In this document: in pieces, positions 14,501-22,709 of the stretch
Layout of the letters: the number at the start of each line of letters is the position of its first letter
Position numbering within the stretch: position 1 is the first letter of the stretch
Source: Bacteroides sp. UBA1317
GTDB lineage: Bacteria > Bacteroidota > Bacteroidia > Bacteroidales > Bacteroidaceae
NCBI GenBank assembly: GCA_002307035.1
Contig: DBTL01000011.1
Location: 1 to 23,700 of the forward strand
Direction: 5' to 3'
Length of the DNA stretch: 23,700 bases
Position numbers and translations under genes: made by a program
The notes under the pieces: generated by a model
Database searches by the model: none
Seen by the model: only the letters and a program-made list of their open reading frames with translations
What the model was told of the DNA's origin: nothing

Positions 14501-15839
14501 GTATACCAAGTCTATGTAAAGTCGGTGCACGGTTAAGTAGAACAGGGTGTCCTTTCATGACATGTTCCAAGATATCCCATATAACAGGCTCTTTACGATC
14601 GACAATTTTTTTCGCAGATTTAACCGTTTTTACAATACCCCTTTCTATCAGTTTACGAATTACAAACGGTTTATATAATTCTGCAGCCATCAATTTAGGA
14701 ATACCACATTCGTGCATCTTCAGCTCAGGGCCTACGACAATTACCGAACGAGCAGAGTAATCCACGCGCTTACCTAACAAATTCTGACGAAAACGACCTT
14801 GTTTACCCTTCAGGCTATCTGAAAGTGACTTAAGTGGACGATTAGCATCAGTTTTCACTGCGCTAGATTTACGCGAGTTATCAAATAAAGAGTCTACTGA
14901 CTCTTGAAGCATGCGTTTCTCATTACGCAGAATAACCTCAGGAGCCTTAATTTCAATTAGTCTCTTTAAACGATTGTTACGTATTATCACACGGCGATAT
15001 AGATCATTTAAATCAGAAGTCGCAAAACGACCACCATCTAATGGAACTAGCGGACGGAGTTCTGGAGGAATAACCGGTACAATACGCACAATCATCCATT
15101 CCGGCTTATTCCGCCCCCTTGAAGAACGGAATGATTCTACAACCTGAAGACGCTTTAGTGCCTCATTTTTCCTTTGCTGAGAAGCATCATTTCCCGCACG
15201 ATGCCTTAAGTCGTATGACATTGCATCCAAATCAAGACGAGCCAAAAGGTCATAGATCGCTTCTGCTCCCATTTTAGCAATAAACTTATTAGGGTCAGAA
15301 TCATCTAAATATTGGTTTTCCTTAGGAAGAGTATCCAAAATATCCAGATATTCTTCCTCAGAGAGGAGATCAAATACTGTAATTCCATCTTCTGCCTTTA
15401 TACCAGCCTGAATAACAACATAACGTTCATAATAAATTATTGAATCAAGTTTCTTTGTTGGCAGACCTAACAAATAACCGATTTTGTTGGGAAGCGAACG
15501 AAAATACCAAATATGGGCAACAGGTACGACTAATTGAATATGTCCCATGCGTTCACGACGAACTTTCTTCTCTGTAACTTCCACTCCACATCTATCACAG
15601 ACAATACCCTTATAACGAATACGTTTGTATTTTCCGCAATGACACTCATAGTCCTTTATTGGGCCAAAAATGCGTTCACAAAATAAGCCGTCTCTCTCAG
15701 GTTTGTAAGTACGATAGTTTATGGTTTCAGGCTTCAGCACTTCACCACTCGAATTTTCAAGGATTTCTTCAGGAGAAGCTAAACCTATTGATATTTTCGA
15801 GAAATTAGTTTTTATCTTATTTTCTTTTCTAAAAGCCAT
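11559..15839 (-). CDS. rpoC: DNA-directed RNA polymerase subunit beta'
   Basis: Largest catalytic subunit of RNA polymerase. The product has 1426 residues. The N-terminal zinc site has C66, C68, C81 and C84. The catalytic loop NADFDGDQ spans 470-477, with the three Mg-binding aspartates at 472, 474 and 476. The trigger-loop and bridge-helix area around 738-800 includes [17 protein letters not shown], with an extra Gly/Ala-rich segment relative to E. coli, then [20 protein letters not shown]. The second zinc site uses C815, C889, C896 and C899. It lies 33 nt after rpoB with no Shine-Dalgarno. A long hairpin follows the stop codon. Length and motifs are complete. Confidence 0.99.
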   Translation of the reverse strand: [1426 protein letters not shown]

Positions 15840-15872
15840 ATAATTATATTTTTATAATATACCAACAATTCA

Positions 15873-18800
15873 TTACTCTAGATTAATGCTGAGTCCCAAA
15901 CCTCTTAATTCATGCAAAAGCACATTCAAAGATTCAGGAATACCAGGTTGAGGCATAGGTTCTCCCTTAACGATAGCCTCATAAGCCTTAGAACGTCCCA
16001 CGACATCATCAGATTTTATGGTTAGTATTTCTTGAAGAATGTGCGAAGCCCCAAAGGCCTCCAAAGCCCAAACTTCCATCTCACCAAAACGTTGACCGCC
16101 GAATTGAGCTTTACCTCCAAGAGGCTGTTGAGTAATCAATGAATAAGGTCCAATAGAACGAGCATGCATCTTATCTTCAACCATATGTCCCAATTTCAAC
16201 ATATATGTTATACCAACAGTAGCTGGCTGATCAAATTTATCTCCAGTTCCACCATCACACAAATAAGTTCTACCAAAACGTGGCAGACCAGCTTTGTCAG
16301 TCCAACTAGTAATGTCATCTAAAGATGCTCCATCAAAAATGGGAGTAGCAAATTTAAGACCTAATTTTTTGCCAGCAGAACCAAGTACAGCCTCAAATAT
16401 TTGTCCAAGATTCATACGAGAAGGTACACCCAATGGATTCAAAACAATATCAACCGGAGTTCCATCCTCTAAAAATGGCATATCTTCTTGGCGTACAACA
16501 CGAGATACAATACCTTTATTACCATGGCGACCAGCCATTTTATCTCCAACTCCAATTTTACGTTTCTTAGCAACATAAACCTTAGCCATCTGGATAATTC
16601 CTGCAGGAAGCTCATCACCAATAGTAATACTGAATTTCTTTCTTTTCAGTTCAGCATCCAATTCTTTATACTTCTTGAGGAAATTAAGGATCAAATCGCG
16701 AATCAAATCATTCGTTCGAGACTCAGAAGTCCAATTGCTGAGTTGAATAGAATTATAATCTAATGTATCAAAATCTGAGGCCGTAAATTTAGCACCCTTA
16801 GCAACAACTTCAGTTCCCAGATAGTCTTTTACGCCCAAAGATATTTTACCCTCAGTAAGGGCTACCATTTTCTTAATTAGTATCAACTTTAGATCTGCAA
16901 CCTTCGCTTCAAATTCATCATCTATTTTTGGAAGCAAAGCCTTATCAGCCAGTTTTGAACTTCTATTCTTTACAACTCTAGAAAATAATCTTTTATCAAT
17001 AACAACACCCTTCAAAGAAGGAGAAGCTTTTAATGATGCATCTTTAACATCTCCAGCTTTATCTCCAAAAATAGCACGAAGCAATTTTTCTTCAGGAGAA
17101 GGATCAGACTCACCCTTAGGAGTTATTTTACCAATTAATATATCACCAGGCTGAATATGAGCTCCAATTCGAACGATACCATTTTCATCCAAATCTTTTG
17201 TTGCTTCCTCGCTTACGTTTGGAATATCTGAAGTTAGCTCTTCCATACCACGTTTGGTCTCTCTAACTTCAAGAGAATATTCCTCGACATGAACAGACGT
17301 TAATAAATCTTCTCTAACGACACGTTCATTAAGAACAATAGCATCCTCGTAGTTATAGCCCTTCCATGGCATATATGCCACCAAAAGGTTCTTTCCTAAT
17401 GCCAATTCACCCTTCTCAGTAGAATAACCTTCAGTGAGAATTTCTCCCTTAACAACACATTGCCCTTTTTCGCAAATAGGTCGAAGGTCAATAGTCATAT
17501 TTTGATTCGTTTTCCTAAACTTTGGAATGCGGTACTCTTTAAGAGCTGGTTCAAAGCTAACAAAATCTTCATCAGCAGTCCTATCATATAAAATCCGAAT
17601 TGTCGTCGCATCAACGTAATCAACAATACCATTACCCTCTGCCGCAATCTGTGTACGAGAATCTTTCACTAATTGATGCTCAATACCTGTGCCCACAATA
17701 GGAGCCTCACTTTTTAACAACGGAACTGCTTGGCGCATCATATTTGAGCCCATCAACGCACGGTTCGCATCATCATGTTCTAGGAAAGGAATCAATGAAG
17801 CTGCAATTGAGGCTATTTGCTGAGGAGCCACATCCATTAGTTCCACTTCATTTGGTTCAACAACAGGATAGTCAGCATCCTGTCGAGCTTTTATTCTTTT
17901 GTGAATAAAACACCCTTGATCATCCAAAGACGCATTTCCTTGAGCAATAATTTTACCTTCTTCTTCTTCAGCCGTAAAATAAGTTATGCTATTTTGTTCA
18001 ATATCCACTTTTCCGTTTTCAACTTTACGATACGGAGTCTCAATGAATCCTAGATCATTGATTTTAGCATAAACACATAAAGAAGAAATAAGTCCAATAT
18101 TTGGTCCTTCAGGAGTTTCAATCGGACATAAACGGCCATAATGTGTATAATGAACGTCACGCACCTCAAAACCGGCACGTTCACGAGAGAGCCCGCCAGG
18201 ACCAAGAGCCGACATACGCCTTTTATGAGTAATCTCAGCCAATGGATTTGTTTGATCCATAAATTGAGATAACGCATTCGTTCCAAAAAACGTATTTATT
18301 ACAGATGAAATGGTCTTTGCATTTATCAAATCAATCGGAGTAAAGACCTCATTATCTCTCACATTCATACGCTCGCGAATAGTACGTGACATACGTGCCA
18401 ATCCTACAGCAAACTGGTTAGAGAGCTGTTCTCCAACAGTTCTAACTCTACGATTACTTAAATGGTCAATATCATCGACATCCGCCTTAGAATTTATTAA
18501 TTCAATCAGATATTTTATAATCTCAATAATATCTTCTTTAGTAAGAACCTTAACATCCATATCGGTGGATAGGTTCAACTTCTTATTAATTCTGTAACGC
18601 CCAACTTCTCCTAAATCATATCGCTTTTCCGAGAAGAATAAATTATTTATAACCTCTCGAGCACTAGCATCATCAGCCGGATCAGCATTTCTTAATTGCC
18701 TATAAATATAAAGAACAGCTTCTTTTTCGGAGTTACTTGGATCTTTTTGAAGTGTATTATAAATAATAGAATAATCAGATTGATTAGGTTCCTCTTTGTG

Positions 18801-19685
18801 TATAAGAATACTCTGAACACCCGATTCAATAATTTCATCAACATGTTCAGGTAGCAAAACTGTTTCACGATCAATAATAACCTCATTTCGCTCTATAGAT
18901 ACCACTTCTCCAGTATCCTCATCAACAAAGTCCTCAATCCACGTTTTCAAGACACGAGCTGCGAGCTTCCGTCCTACTGCCTTTTTAAGGTTTGTCTTAT
19001 TAACTTTTACATCCTCAGCTAGATTAAAGATTTCAAGAATATCCTTATCATTCTCGAAACCTATGGCACGCAACAAAGTGGTTACAGGCAGCTTTTTTTT
19101 ACGATCAATATAGGCATACATGACATTGTTAATGTCAGTAGCAAATTCAATCCATGATCCCTTAAAAGGTATTATGCGAGCTGAATAAAGCTTCGTTCCA
19201 TTAGCATGAACACTTTGACCAAAGAATACACCAGGAGAACGGTGAAGCTGTGATACAACAACACGTTCTGCACCATTTATAACAAATGTAGCCTTTTCCG
19301 TCATGTAAGGAATTGGGCCAAGAAATACATCCTGTATCACTGTATCAAAATCTTCATGATCAGGATCAGTACAATACAACTTAAGCTTAGCTTTCAGTGG
19401 AACACTATATGTAAGCCCTCGCTCTATACAATCATCAATAGTATAACGCGGCGGATCAATATAATAGTCCAAGAACTCAAGAACAAAATTGTTTCTTGTA
19501 TCAGCAATAGGGAAGTTTTCAGCAAATACTTTATACAATCCCTCGTTCTTACGCTTTTCAGGTGGGGTATCTAATTGCAAAAAGTCTTTGAATGACTTCA
19601 ATTGTACTTCCAAAAAATCCGGATATTCAAGCGGATTTTTTATAGAAGCGAAATTAACTCGTTGATTTACAGTATTTGAAGACAT
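15873..19685 (-). CDS. rpoB: DNA-directed RNA polymerase subunit beta
   Basis: Second large catalytic subunit of RNA polymerase. The product has 1270 residues starting MSSNTVNQRVNFASIKNPLE. The rifampicin-binding segment lies at about 471-500 (ALSQFMDQTNPLAEITHKRR then MSALGPGGLS). The residues equivalent to E. coli Asp516, His526 and Ser531 are all present, so no classical resistance change is seen. Downstream are GYNYEDAIVLNERVV, the basic GVGDKMAGRHGNKGIVSRVV active-site region, and a C-terminal FGGQRFGEMEVWALEA clamp-contact segment. It is separated from rplL by a strong hairpin with a U-run, so its transcript level is probably tuned by attenuation. No promoter is recognisable directly upstream. 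Confidence 0.99.
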   Translation of the reverse strand: MSSNTVNQRVNFASIKNPLEYPDFLEVQLKSFKDFLQLDTPPEKRKNEGLYKVFAENFPIADTRNNFVLEFLDYYIDPPRYTIDDCIERGLTYSVPLKAKLKLYCTDPDHEDFDTVIQDVFLGPIPYMTEKATFVINGAERVVVSQLHRSPGVFFGQSVHANGTKLYSARIIPFKGSWIEFATDINNVMYAYIDRKKKLPVTTLLRAIGFENDKDILEIFNLAEDVKVNKTNLKKAVGRKLAARVLKTWIEDFVDEDTGEVVSIERNEVIIDRETVLLPEHVDEIIESGVQSILIHKEEPNQSDYSIIYNTLQKDPSNSEKEAVLYIYRQLRNADPADDASAREVINNLFFSEKRYDLGEVGRYRINKKLNLSTDMDVKVLTKEDIIEIIKYLIELINSKADVDDIDHLSNRRVRTVGEQLSNQFAVGLARMSRTIRERMNVRDNEVFTPIDLINAKTISSVINTFFGTNALSQFMDQTNPLAEITHKRRMSALGPGGLSRERAGFEVRDVHYTHYGRLCPIETPEGPNIGLISSLCVYAKINDLGFIETPYRKVENGKVDIEQNSITYFTAEEEEGKIIAQGNASLDDQGCFIHKRIKARQDADYPVVEPNEVELMDVAPQQIASIAASLIPFLEHDDANRALMGSNMMRQAVPLLKSEAPIVGTGIEHQLVKDSRTQIAAEGNGIVDYVDATTIRILYDRTADEDFVSFEPALKEYRIPKFRKTNQNMTIDLRPICEKGQCVVKGEILTEGYSTEKGELALGKNLLVAYMPWKGYNYEDAIVLNERVVREDLLTSVHVEEYSLEVRETKRGMEELTSDIPNVSEEATKDLDENGIVRIGAHIQPGDILIGKITPKGESDPSPEEKLLRAIFGDKAGDVKDASLKASPSLKGVVIDKRLFSRVVKNRSSKLADKALLPKIDDEFEAKVADLKLILIKKMVALTEGKISLGVKDYLGTEVVAKGAKFTASDFDTLDYNSIQLSNWTSESRTNDLIRDLILNFLKKYKELDAELKRKKFSITIGDELPAGIIQMAKVYVAKKRKIGVGDKMAGRHGNKGIVSRVVRQEDMPFLEDGTPVDIVLNPLGVPSRMNLGQIFEAVLGSAGKKLGLKFATPIFDGASLDDITSWTDKAGLPRFGRTYLCDGGTGDKFDQPATVGITYMLKLGHMVEDKMHARSIGPYSLITQQPLGGKAQFGGQRFGEMEVWALEAFGASHILQEILTIKSDDVVGRSKAYEAIVKGEPMPQPGIPESLNVLLHELRGLGLSINLE

Positions 19686-19726
19686 CTGTCAATGAATTTG
19701 TAGAACTTAATTTTAAATATATACAC

Positions 19727-19764
19727 AAAAAGGTTAAGAATCCTTTTAAAAAGGATTCTTAACC
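19727..19764 (-). terminator. Intrinsic terminator / attenuator between rplL and rpoB
   Basis: In the transcript GGTTAAGAATCCTTT pairs perfectly with AAAGGATTCTTAACC (15 bp, 3-nt loop; stem 19732-19764), followed by UUUUUGUGU. It lies 25 nt after the rplL stop and 46 nt before the rpoB start. The U-run exists only on the minus-strand transcript. E. coli has a partial attenuator and RNase III site at the same place, so a read-through attenuator is the likely role. Confidence 0.85.
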
Positions 19765-19789
19765 GAATTACCTGATTTCCAGGCTAATG

Positions 19790-20161
19790 TTATTTAAGTT
19801 CAACCTCAGCGCCAGCTTCTTCCAATGCTTTTTTCAATGATTCTGCTTCGTCTTTAGCTAAACCTTCTTTTACTACGCTAGGAGCACTATCTACCATGTC
19901 TTTCGCTTCTTTCAAGCCAAGGCCACAAGCTTCCTTAACTGCTTTCACTACTTGAAGTTTAGCTGCACCAGCATTTTTCAATACTACATCAAAAGAAGTT
20001 TTTTCTTCTACTACTGCAGCAGCAGCAGGTCCTGCAGCAACTGCAACAGCTGCAGCAGCAGGTTCAATACCATATTCTTCTTTAAGGATAGTTGCAAGTT
20101 CATTAACTTCTTTCACTGTCAAGTTAACTAATTGTTCTGCAAAAGCTTTCAAATCTGCCAT
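19790..20161 (-). CDS. rplL: 50S ribosomal protein L7/L12 (bL12)
   Basis: Stalk protein present in several copies per ribosome, recruiting and activating GTPases EF-Tu, EF-G and IF2. The product has 123 residues: an N-terminal dimerisation domain (to about 30), a short Ala-rich hinge around EPAAAAVAVAAGPAAAAV, and the C-terminal domain with KTSFDVVLKNAGAAKLQVVK and GLGLKEAKDMVDSAPSVVKE. The complete fold is evident. It starts 44 nt after rplJ. Termination just behind it would give the stalk gene a higher transcript level than rpoBC, matching the higher need for L12. Confidence 0.98.
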   Translation of the reverse strand: MADLKAFAEQLVNLTVKEVNELATILKEEYGIEPAAAAVAVAAGPAAAAVVEEKTSFDVVLKNAGAAKLQVVKAVKEACGLGLKEAKDMVDSAPSVVKEGLAKDEAESLKKALEEAGAEVELK

Positions 20162-20205
20162 TTTTTGTATGATTTTAATGTTTAATTACTTATTGTGTGG
20201 ATTGA

Positions 20206-20718
20206 TTATTTTTCACTAAGAGTCTTGAGAACTCCGTGAAGGGTGTTACCACCTGATTGGAGAGCTGAAACAACATTTTTCGCAGGTGATTGCAACAATG
20301 CAATAACATCAGCAATAACCTCGTTTTTGCTCTTAATGCTTATTAAAGCATCTAATTGATCAGCCCCGACATAGAACCCCTCCTCAGCGTATGCTGCCTT
20401 AAGTCCAGGTATGCCATCCTTAGCGATGTCTTTCAACAACTTTGCTGGTACATTAGCCGCATCACAAAACATCACAGACGTAGACCCCTTAAGAGAATTA
20501 TAAAGAGGAGAATAATCCACGTCCAGAGTACCAAGCGCCTTATGGAGTAAGGTATTCTTTACAACCATAAGTTTGATGCCTGTTTTGTAACAAGCTCTTC
20601 TCAAATCGCTAGTTTTAGCAGCATTCATAGCAGTCATATCTATTAAGTAGAAATGACTATACTCTTTTACTGTAGCAGCGATTTGTTCAATAATCGTATT
20701 TTTATCTTCCTTTCTCAT
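20206..20718 (-). CDS. rplJ: 50S ribosomal protein L10 (uL10)
   Basis: Base of the ribosomal stalk: binds 23S rRNA with L11 and carries the L12 dimers on its C-terminal helix. The product has 170 residues starting MRKEDKNTIIEQIAATVKEY, with the conserved GIKLMVVKNTLLHKAL segment and a C-terminal L12-binding helix ending VLKTLSEK. It lies only 14 nt after rplA, so there is no room for the large L10 leader RNA that precedes this gene in many bacteria. Unlike most neighbours it has a GGAGG just before the start. Confidence 0.97.
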   Translation of the reverse strand: MRKEDKNTIIEQIAATVKEYSHFYLIDMTAMNAAKTSDLRRACYKTGIKLMVVKNTLLHKALGTLDVDYSPLYNSLKGSTSVMFCDAANVPAKLLKDIAKDGIPGLKAAYAEEGFYVGADQLDALISIKSKNEVIADVIALLQSPAKNVVSALQSGGNTLHGVLKTLSEK

Positions 20719-20722
20719 TGTT

Positions 20723-20727
20723 CCTCC
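20723..20727 (-). promoter_or_regulatory. Shine-Dalgarno for rplJ, short spacing
   Basis: The mRNA reads TGGAGG, a 4-nt spacer (AACA), then the rplJ ATG at 20718. The match is good, but the spacing is shorter than the usual 5-9 nt. Confidence 0.65.
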
Positions 20728-20732
20728 ATTAA

Positions 20733-21431
20733 TTAGATTTCCTCTACTGATTTCGGATCTATCTTAATTCCCGCACTCATAGTACTAGAAAGATAAATAC
20801 TCTTAATATATGTACCTTTTGCTGCTGTTGGTTTCAATTTATTCAATGCAGAAATAAATTCTTTTGCATTATCGCGAATTTTATCTACGTCAAATGACAC
20901 TTTACCAATTGAAGTATGAACAATACCACTTTTATCAACTTTGAAGTCAATCTTTCCTTGTTTTACTTCTTTCACAGCTTTTGCAACATCCATAGTTACA
21001 GTACCACTTTTAGGATTAGGCATTAATCCACGAGGGCCGAGTACACGACCAAGCGCACCAATTTTACCCATGATAGACGGCATAGTAATGATAACATCAA
21101 TATCTGTCCATCCACCTTTGATCTTTTCAATATATTCATCAAGACCAACATAGTCAGCGCCTGCTTCTTTTGCAGCAGCTTCAGCATCTGGTGTACAAAG
21201 TACCAAAACGCGTATATCTTTACCAGTACCATGAGGAAGAGAAACAACCCCTCTCACCATCTGATTAGCTTTACGCGGATCAACACCTAAACGTACATCA
21301 ATATCTAATGAAGCATCAAACTTAGTAAAAGAAATTTCTTTTACCAGAGATGCAGCTTCCTTCAGTGAGTATGCTTTCCCTGATTCAATCTTCTCTGCAG
21401 CTAACTTCTTATTTTTTGTCAGTTTACCCAT
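20733..21431 (-). CDS. rplA: 50S ribosomal protein L1 (uL1)
   Basis: Forms the L1 stalk that handles E-site tRNA release; in E. coli it also represses the L11 operon. The product has 232 residues starting MGKLTKNKKLAAEKIESGKA, with the signature IGALGRVLGPRGLMPNPKSG and a C-terminal segment YIKSIYLSSTMSAGIKI. Length is standard. It lies 15 nt after rplK and 14 nt before rplJ, so the L11-L1 and L10-L12 pairs are likely one unit. Confidence 0.98.
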   Translation of the reverse strand: MGKLTKNKKLAAEKIESGKAYSLKEAASLVKEISFTKFDASLDIDVRLGVDPRKANQMVRGVVSLPHGTGKDIRVLVLCTPDAEAAAKEAGADYVGLDEYIEKIKGGWTDIDVIITMPSIMGKIGALGRVLGPRGLMPNPKSGTVTMDVAKAVKEVKQGKIDFKVDKSGIVHTSIGKVSFDVDKIRDNAKEFISALNKLKPTAAKGTYIKSIYLSSTMSAGIKIDPKSVEEI

Positions 21432-21446
21432 TACAATTGAAGTTTA

Positions 21447-21890
21447 TTAATTATTAACCGGGAATTCCCCTTTTACAGTGATGCCCATACTTCTAGCTGT
21501 ACCTGCAACCATTTTCATAGATGCTTCTTCAGTAAAGCAATTCAAATCAACCATTTTGTCCTGAGCAATCGTTCTTATCTGTTCCCAAGTTAATTCGGCA
21601 ACCTTTTTACGATTGGGTTCAGCAGAACCACTCTTTAACTTAGCCACTTCAAGTAATTGAATGGCAACAGGAGGAGTCTTTATGACAAAATCGAAAGACT
21701 TATCTGTATAATAAGTAATAAGCACGGGTAAAATCTTCCCTGCTTTGTCCTGGGTTCTGGCGTTGAATTGCTTGCAAAACTCCATAATATTGATTCCCTT
21801 AGAACCTAATGCAGGCCCAACGGGAGGTGATGGATTTGCCGCGCCTCCTTTAATCTGTAATTTGATTATTCCAGCAACTTCTTTAGCCAT
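21447..21890 (-). CDS. rplK: 50S ribosomal protein L11 (uL11)
   Basis: Part of the GTPase-associated centre, required for stringent-factor activation and the target area of thiostrepton. The product has 147 residues. The N-terminal domain has the proline-rich GGAANPSPPVGPALGSKGIN (about 15-34), and the C-terminal rRNA-binding domain ends in GTARSMGITVKGEFPVNN. All standard features are present. It lies 56 nt after nusG, and a short imperfect hairpin overlaps the nusG stop codon upstream. Confidence 0.98.
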   Translation of the reverse strand: MAKEVAGIIKLQIKGGAANPSPPVGPALGSKGINIMEFCKQFNARTQDKAGKILPVLITYYTDKSFDFVIKTPPVAIQLLEVAKLKSGSAEPNRKKVAELTWEQIRTIAQDKMVDLNCFTEEASMKMVAGTARSMGITVKGEFPVNN

Positions 21891-21925
21891 TTTTTATTAA
21901 TTTATATATAAACATTAATGAAGAA

Positions 21926-21949
21926 TACTACAGCGTAACACCTGTACTA
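21926..21949 (-). promoter_or_regulatory. Imperfect hairpin in the nusG-rplK junction (possible L1 site)
   Basis: In the transcript TAGTACAG faces CTGTAGTA: 5 bp, one G-G mismatch, then 2 bp, with an 8-nt loop. It covers the nusG stop codon and ends 35 nt before the rplK start. In E. coli the L1 repressor binds ahead of rplK, so the position fits, but the stem is short and I cannot confirm the L1 motif. Confidence 0.3.
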
Positions 21950-22489
21950 CTCTTTCTCAACTTGCATAAAGCCCAATTCAAGCGGAGTTTTCCGCCCAAA
22001 TATCTTCACCATGACCTTTAGCTTCTTTTTTTCACTATTAACTTCTTCAATGATACCACTGAATCCACTAAAAGGACCAAAAGTAACTTTTACAGTTTCG
22101 CCAACAACATAAGGGATAGTTAGTTCCTCACCCGCATCTTGAAGTTCATCGACAGTTCCAAGTATACGATTCACCTCTGATTGCCTAAGTGGCACAGGTT
22201 TATCTGAACCACCTAAAAAACCTATCACATTAGGAGTATTTCTAAGATGGTGAGAAACCTCACCAACCAGAGCAGCCTCCACTAAAACATAACCAGGCAG
22301 ATAGTTTCTTTCTTTCACAACTTTTTTTCCGTTGCGCACCTGATATACCTTTTCAGTTGGAATCAATACCTGAGATACATATTCACCAAGATCGCTGTTT
22401 TTTATATCAGCTTCAAGATATTCTTTAACCTTGGATTCTTTCCCACTTATAGCACGCAGAACGTACCATTTCTTTTCAACCTCAGACAT
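21947..22489 (-). CDS. nusG: Transcription termination/antitermination factor NusG
   Basis: Elongation factor that binds the RNA polymerase clamp and links it to S10 in the leading ribosome or to Rho. The product has 180 residues. The NGN domain covers roughly residues 5-115 (KKWYVLRAISGKESKVKEYL, PGYVLVEAAL, RNTPNVIGFLGG). The C-terminal KOW domain begins near 128 (VVGETVKVTFGPFSGFSGII). It lacks the extra inserted domain of some NusG paralogues, and its place after secE marks it as the housekeeping NusG rather than a UpxY/LoaP-type specialised factor, of which Bacteroides carries several elsewhere. It starts 14 nt after secE. Confidence 0.98.
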   Translation of the reverse strand: MSEVEKKWYVLRAISGKESKVKEYLEADIKNSDLGEYVSQVLIPTEKVYQVRNGKKVVKERNYLPGYVLVEAALVGEVSHHLRNTPNVIGFLGGSDKPVPLRQSEVNRILGTVDELQDAGEELTIPYVVGETVKVTFGPFSGFSGIIEEVNSEKKKLKVMVKIFGRKTPLELGFMQVEKE

Positions 22490-22503
22490 TTTACTTCTAT
22501 TTT

Positions 22504-22695
22504 TTAATGTGGATAAATAACCTTTTCCATTAGTGTCTGGAAACAGAAGTCCATCGCAAACACCACCAGTGCAATAAGCAGGGAAGCGTATAAAACAACT
22601 ACTGCACTGTTGGTTAGTTCAGAATACGTCGGCCACGATACTTTATGTACAAGTTCGTTGTAAGATTCTTTGATATAAACTACTATTTTCTTCAT
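22504..22695 (-). CDS. secE: Preprotein translocase subunit SecE
   Basis: Essential clamp subunit of the SecYEG channel in the inner membrane. The product has 63 residues from ATG 22695 (MKKIVVYIKESYNELVHKVS). It has an amphipathic helix with the conserved HKVSWPTYSEL motif, then one membrane segment (SAVVVLYASLLIALVVFAMD, about 30-49). This is the short single-span form, unlike the three-span E. coli protein. The frame stays open upstream through the tRNA-Trp gene, but those codons are tRNA sequence. The start lies 14 nt after the tRNA 3' end and lacks a Shine-Dalgarno. Confidence 0.96.
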   Translation of the reverse strand: MKKIVVYIKESYNELVHKVSWPTYSELTNSAVVVLYASLLIALVVFAMDFCFQTLMEKVIYPH

Positions 22696-22709
22696 TTCAA
22701 AAATATTAG

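Noticed and set aside
15840..15872. AT-rich near-palindrome between rpoB and rpoC
   Set aside because: Composed almost only of A and T, with no stable stem; expected by chance.
18180..18275. Possible rifampicin-resistance changes in rpoB
   Set aside because: The key positions (equivalents of Asp516, His526, Ser531) are wild type; the Ser522-to-Ala difference looks like lineage variation.
19686..19726. TATATTTA upstream of rpoB as a possible -7 element
   Set aside because: It lacks the final G of TAnnTTTG and has no -33 partner at the right distance; AT-rich background explains it.
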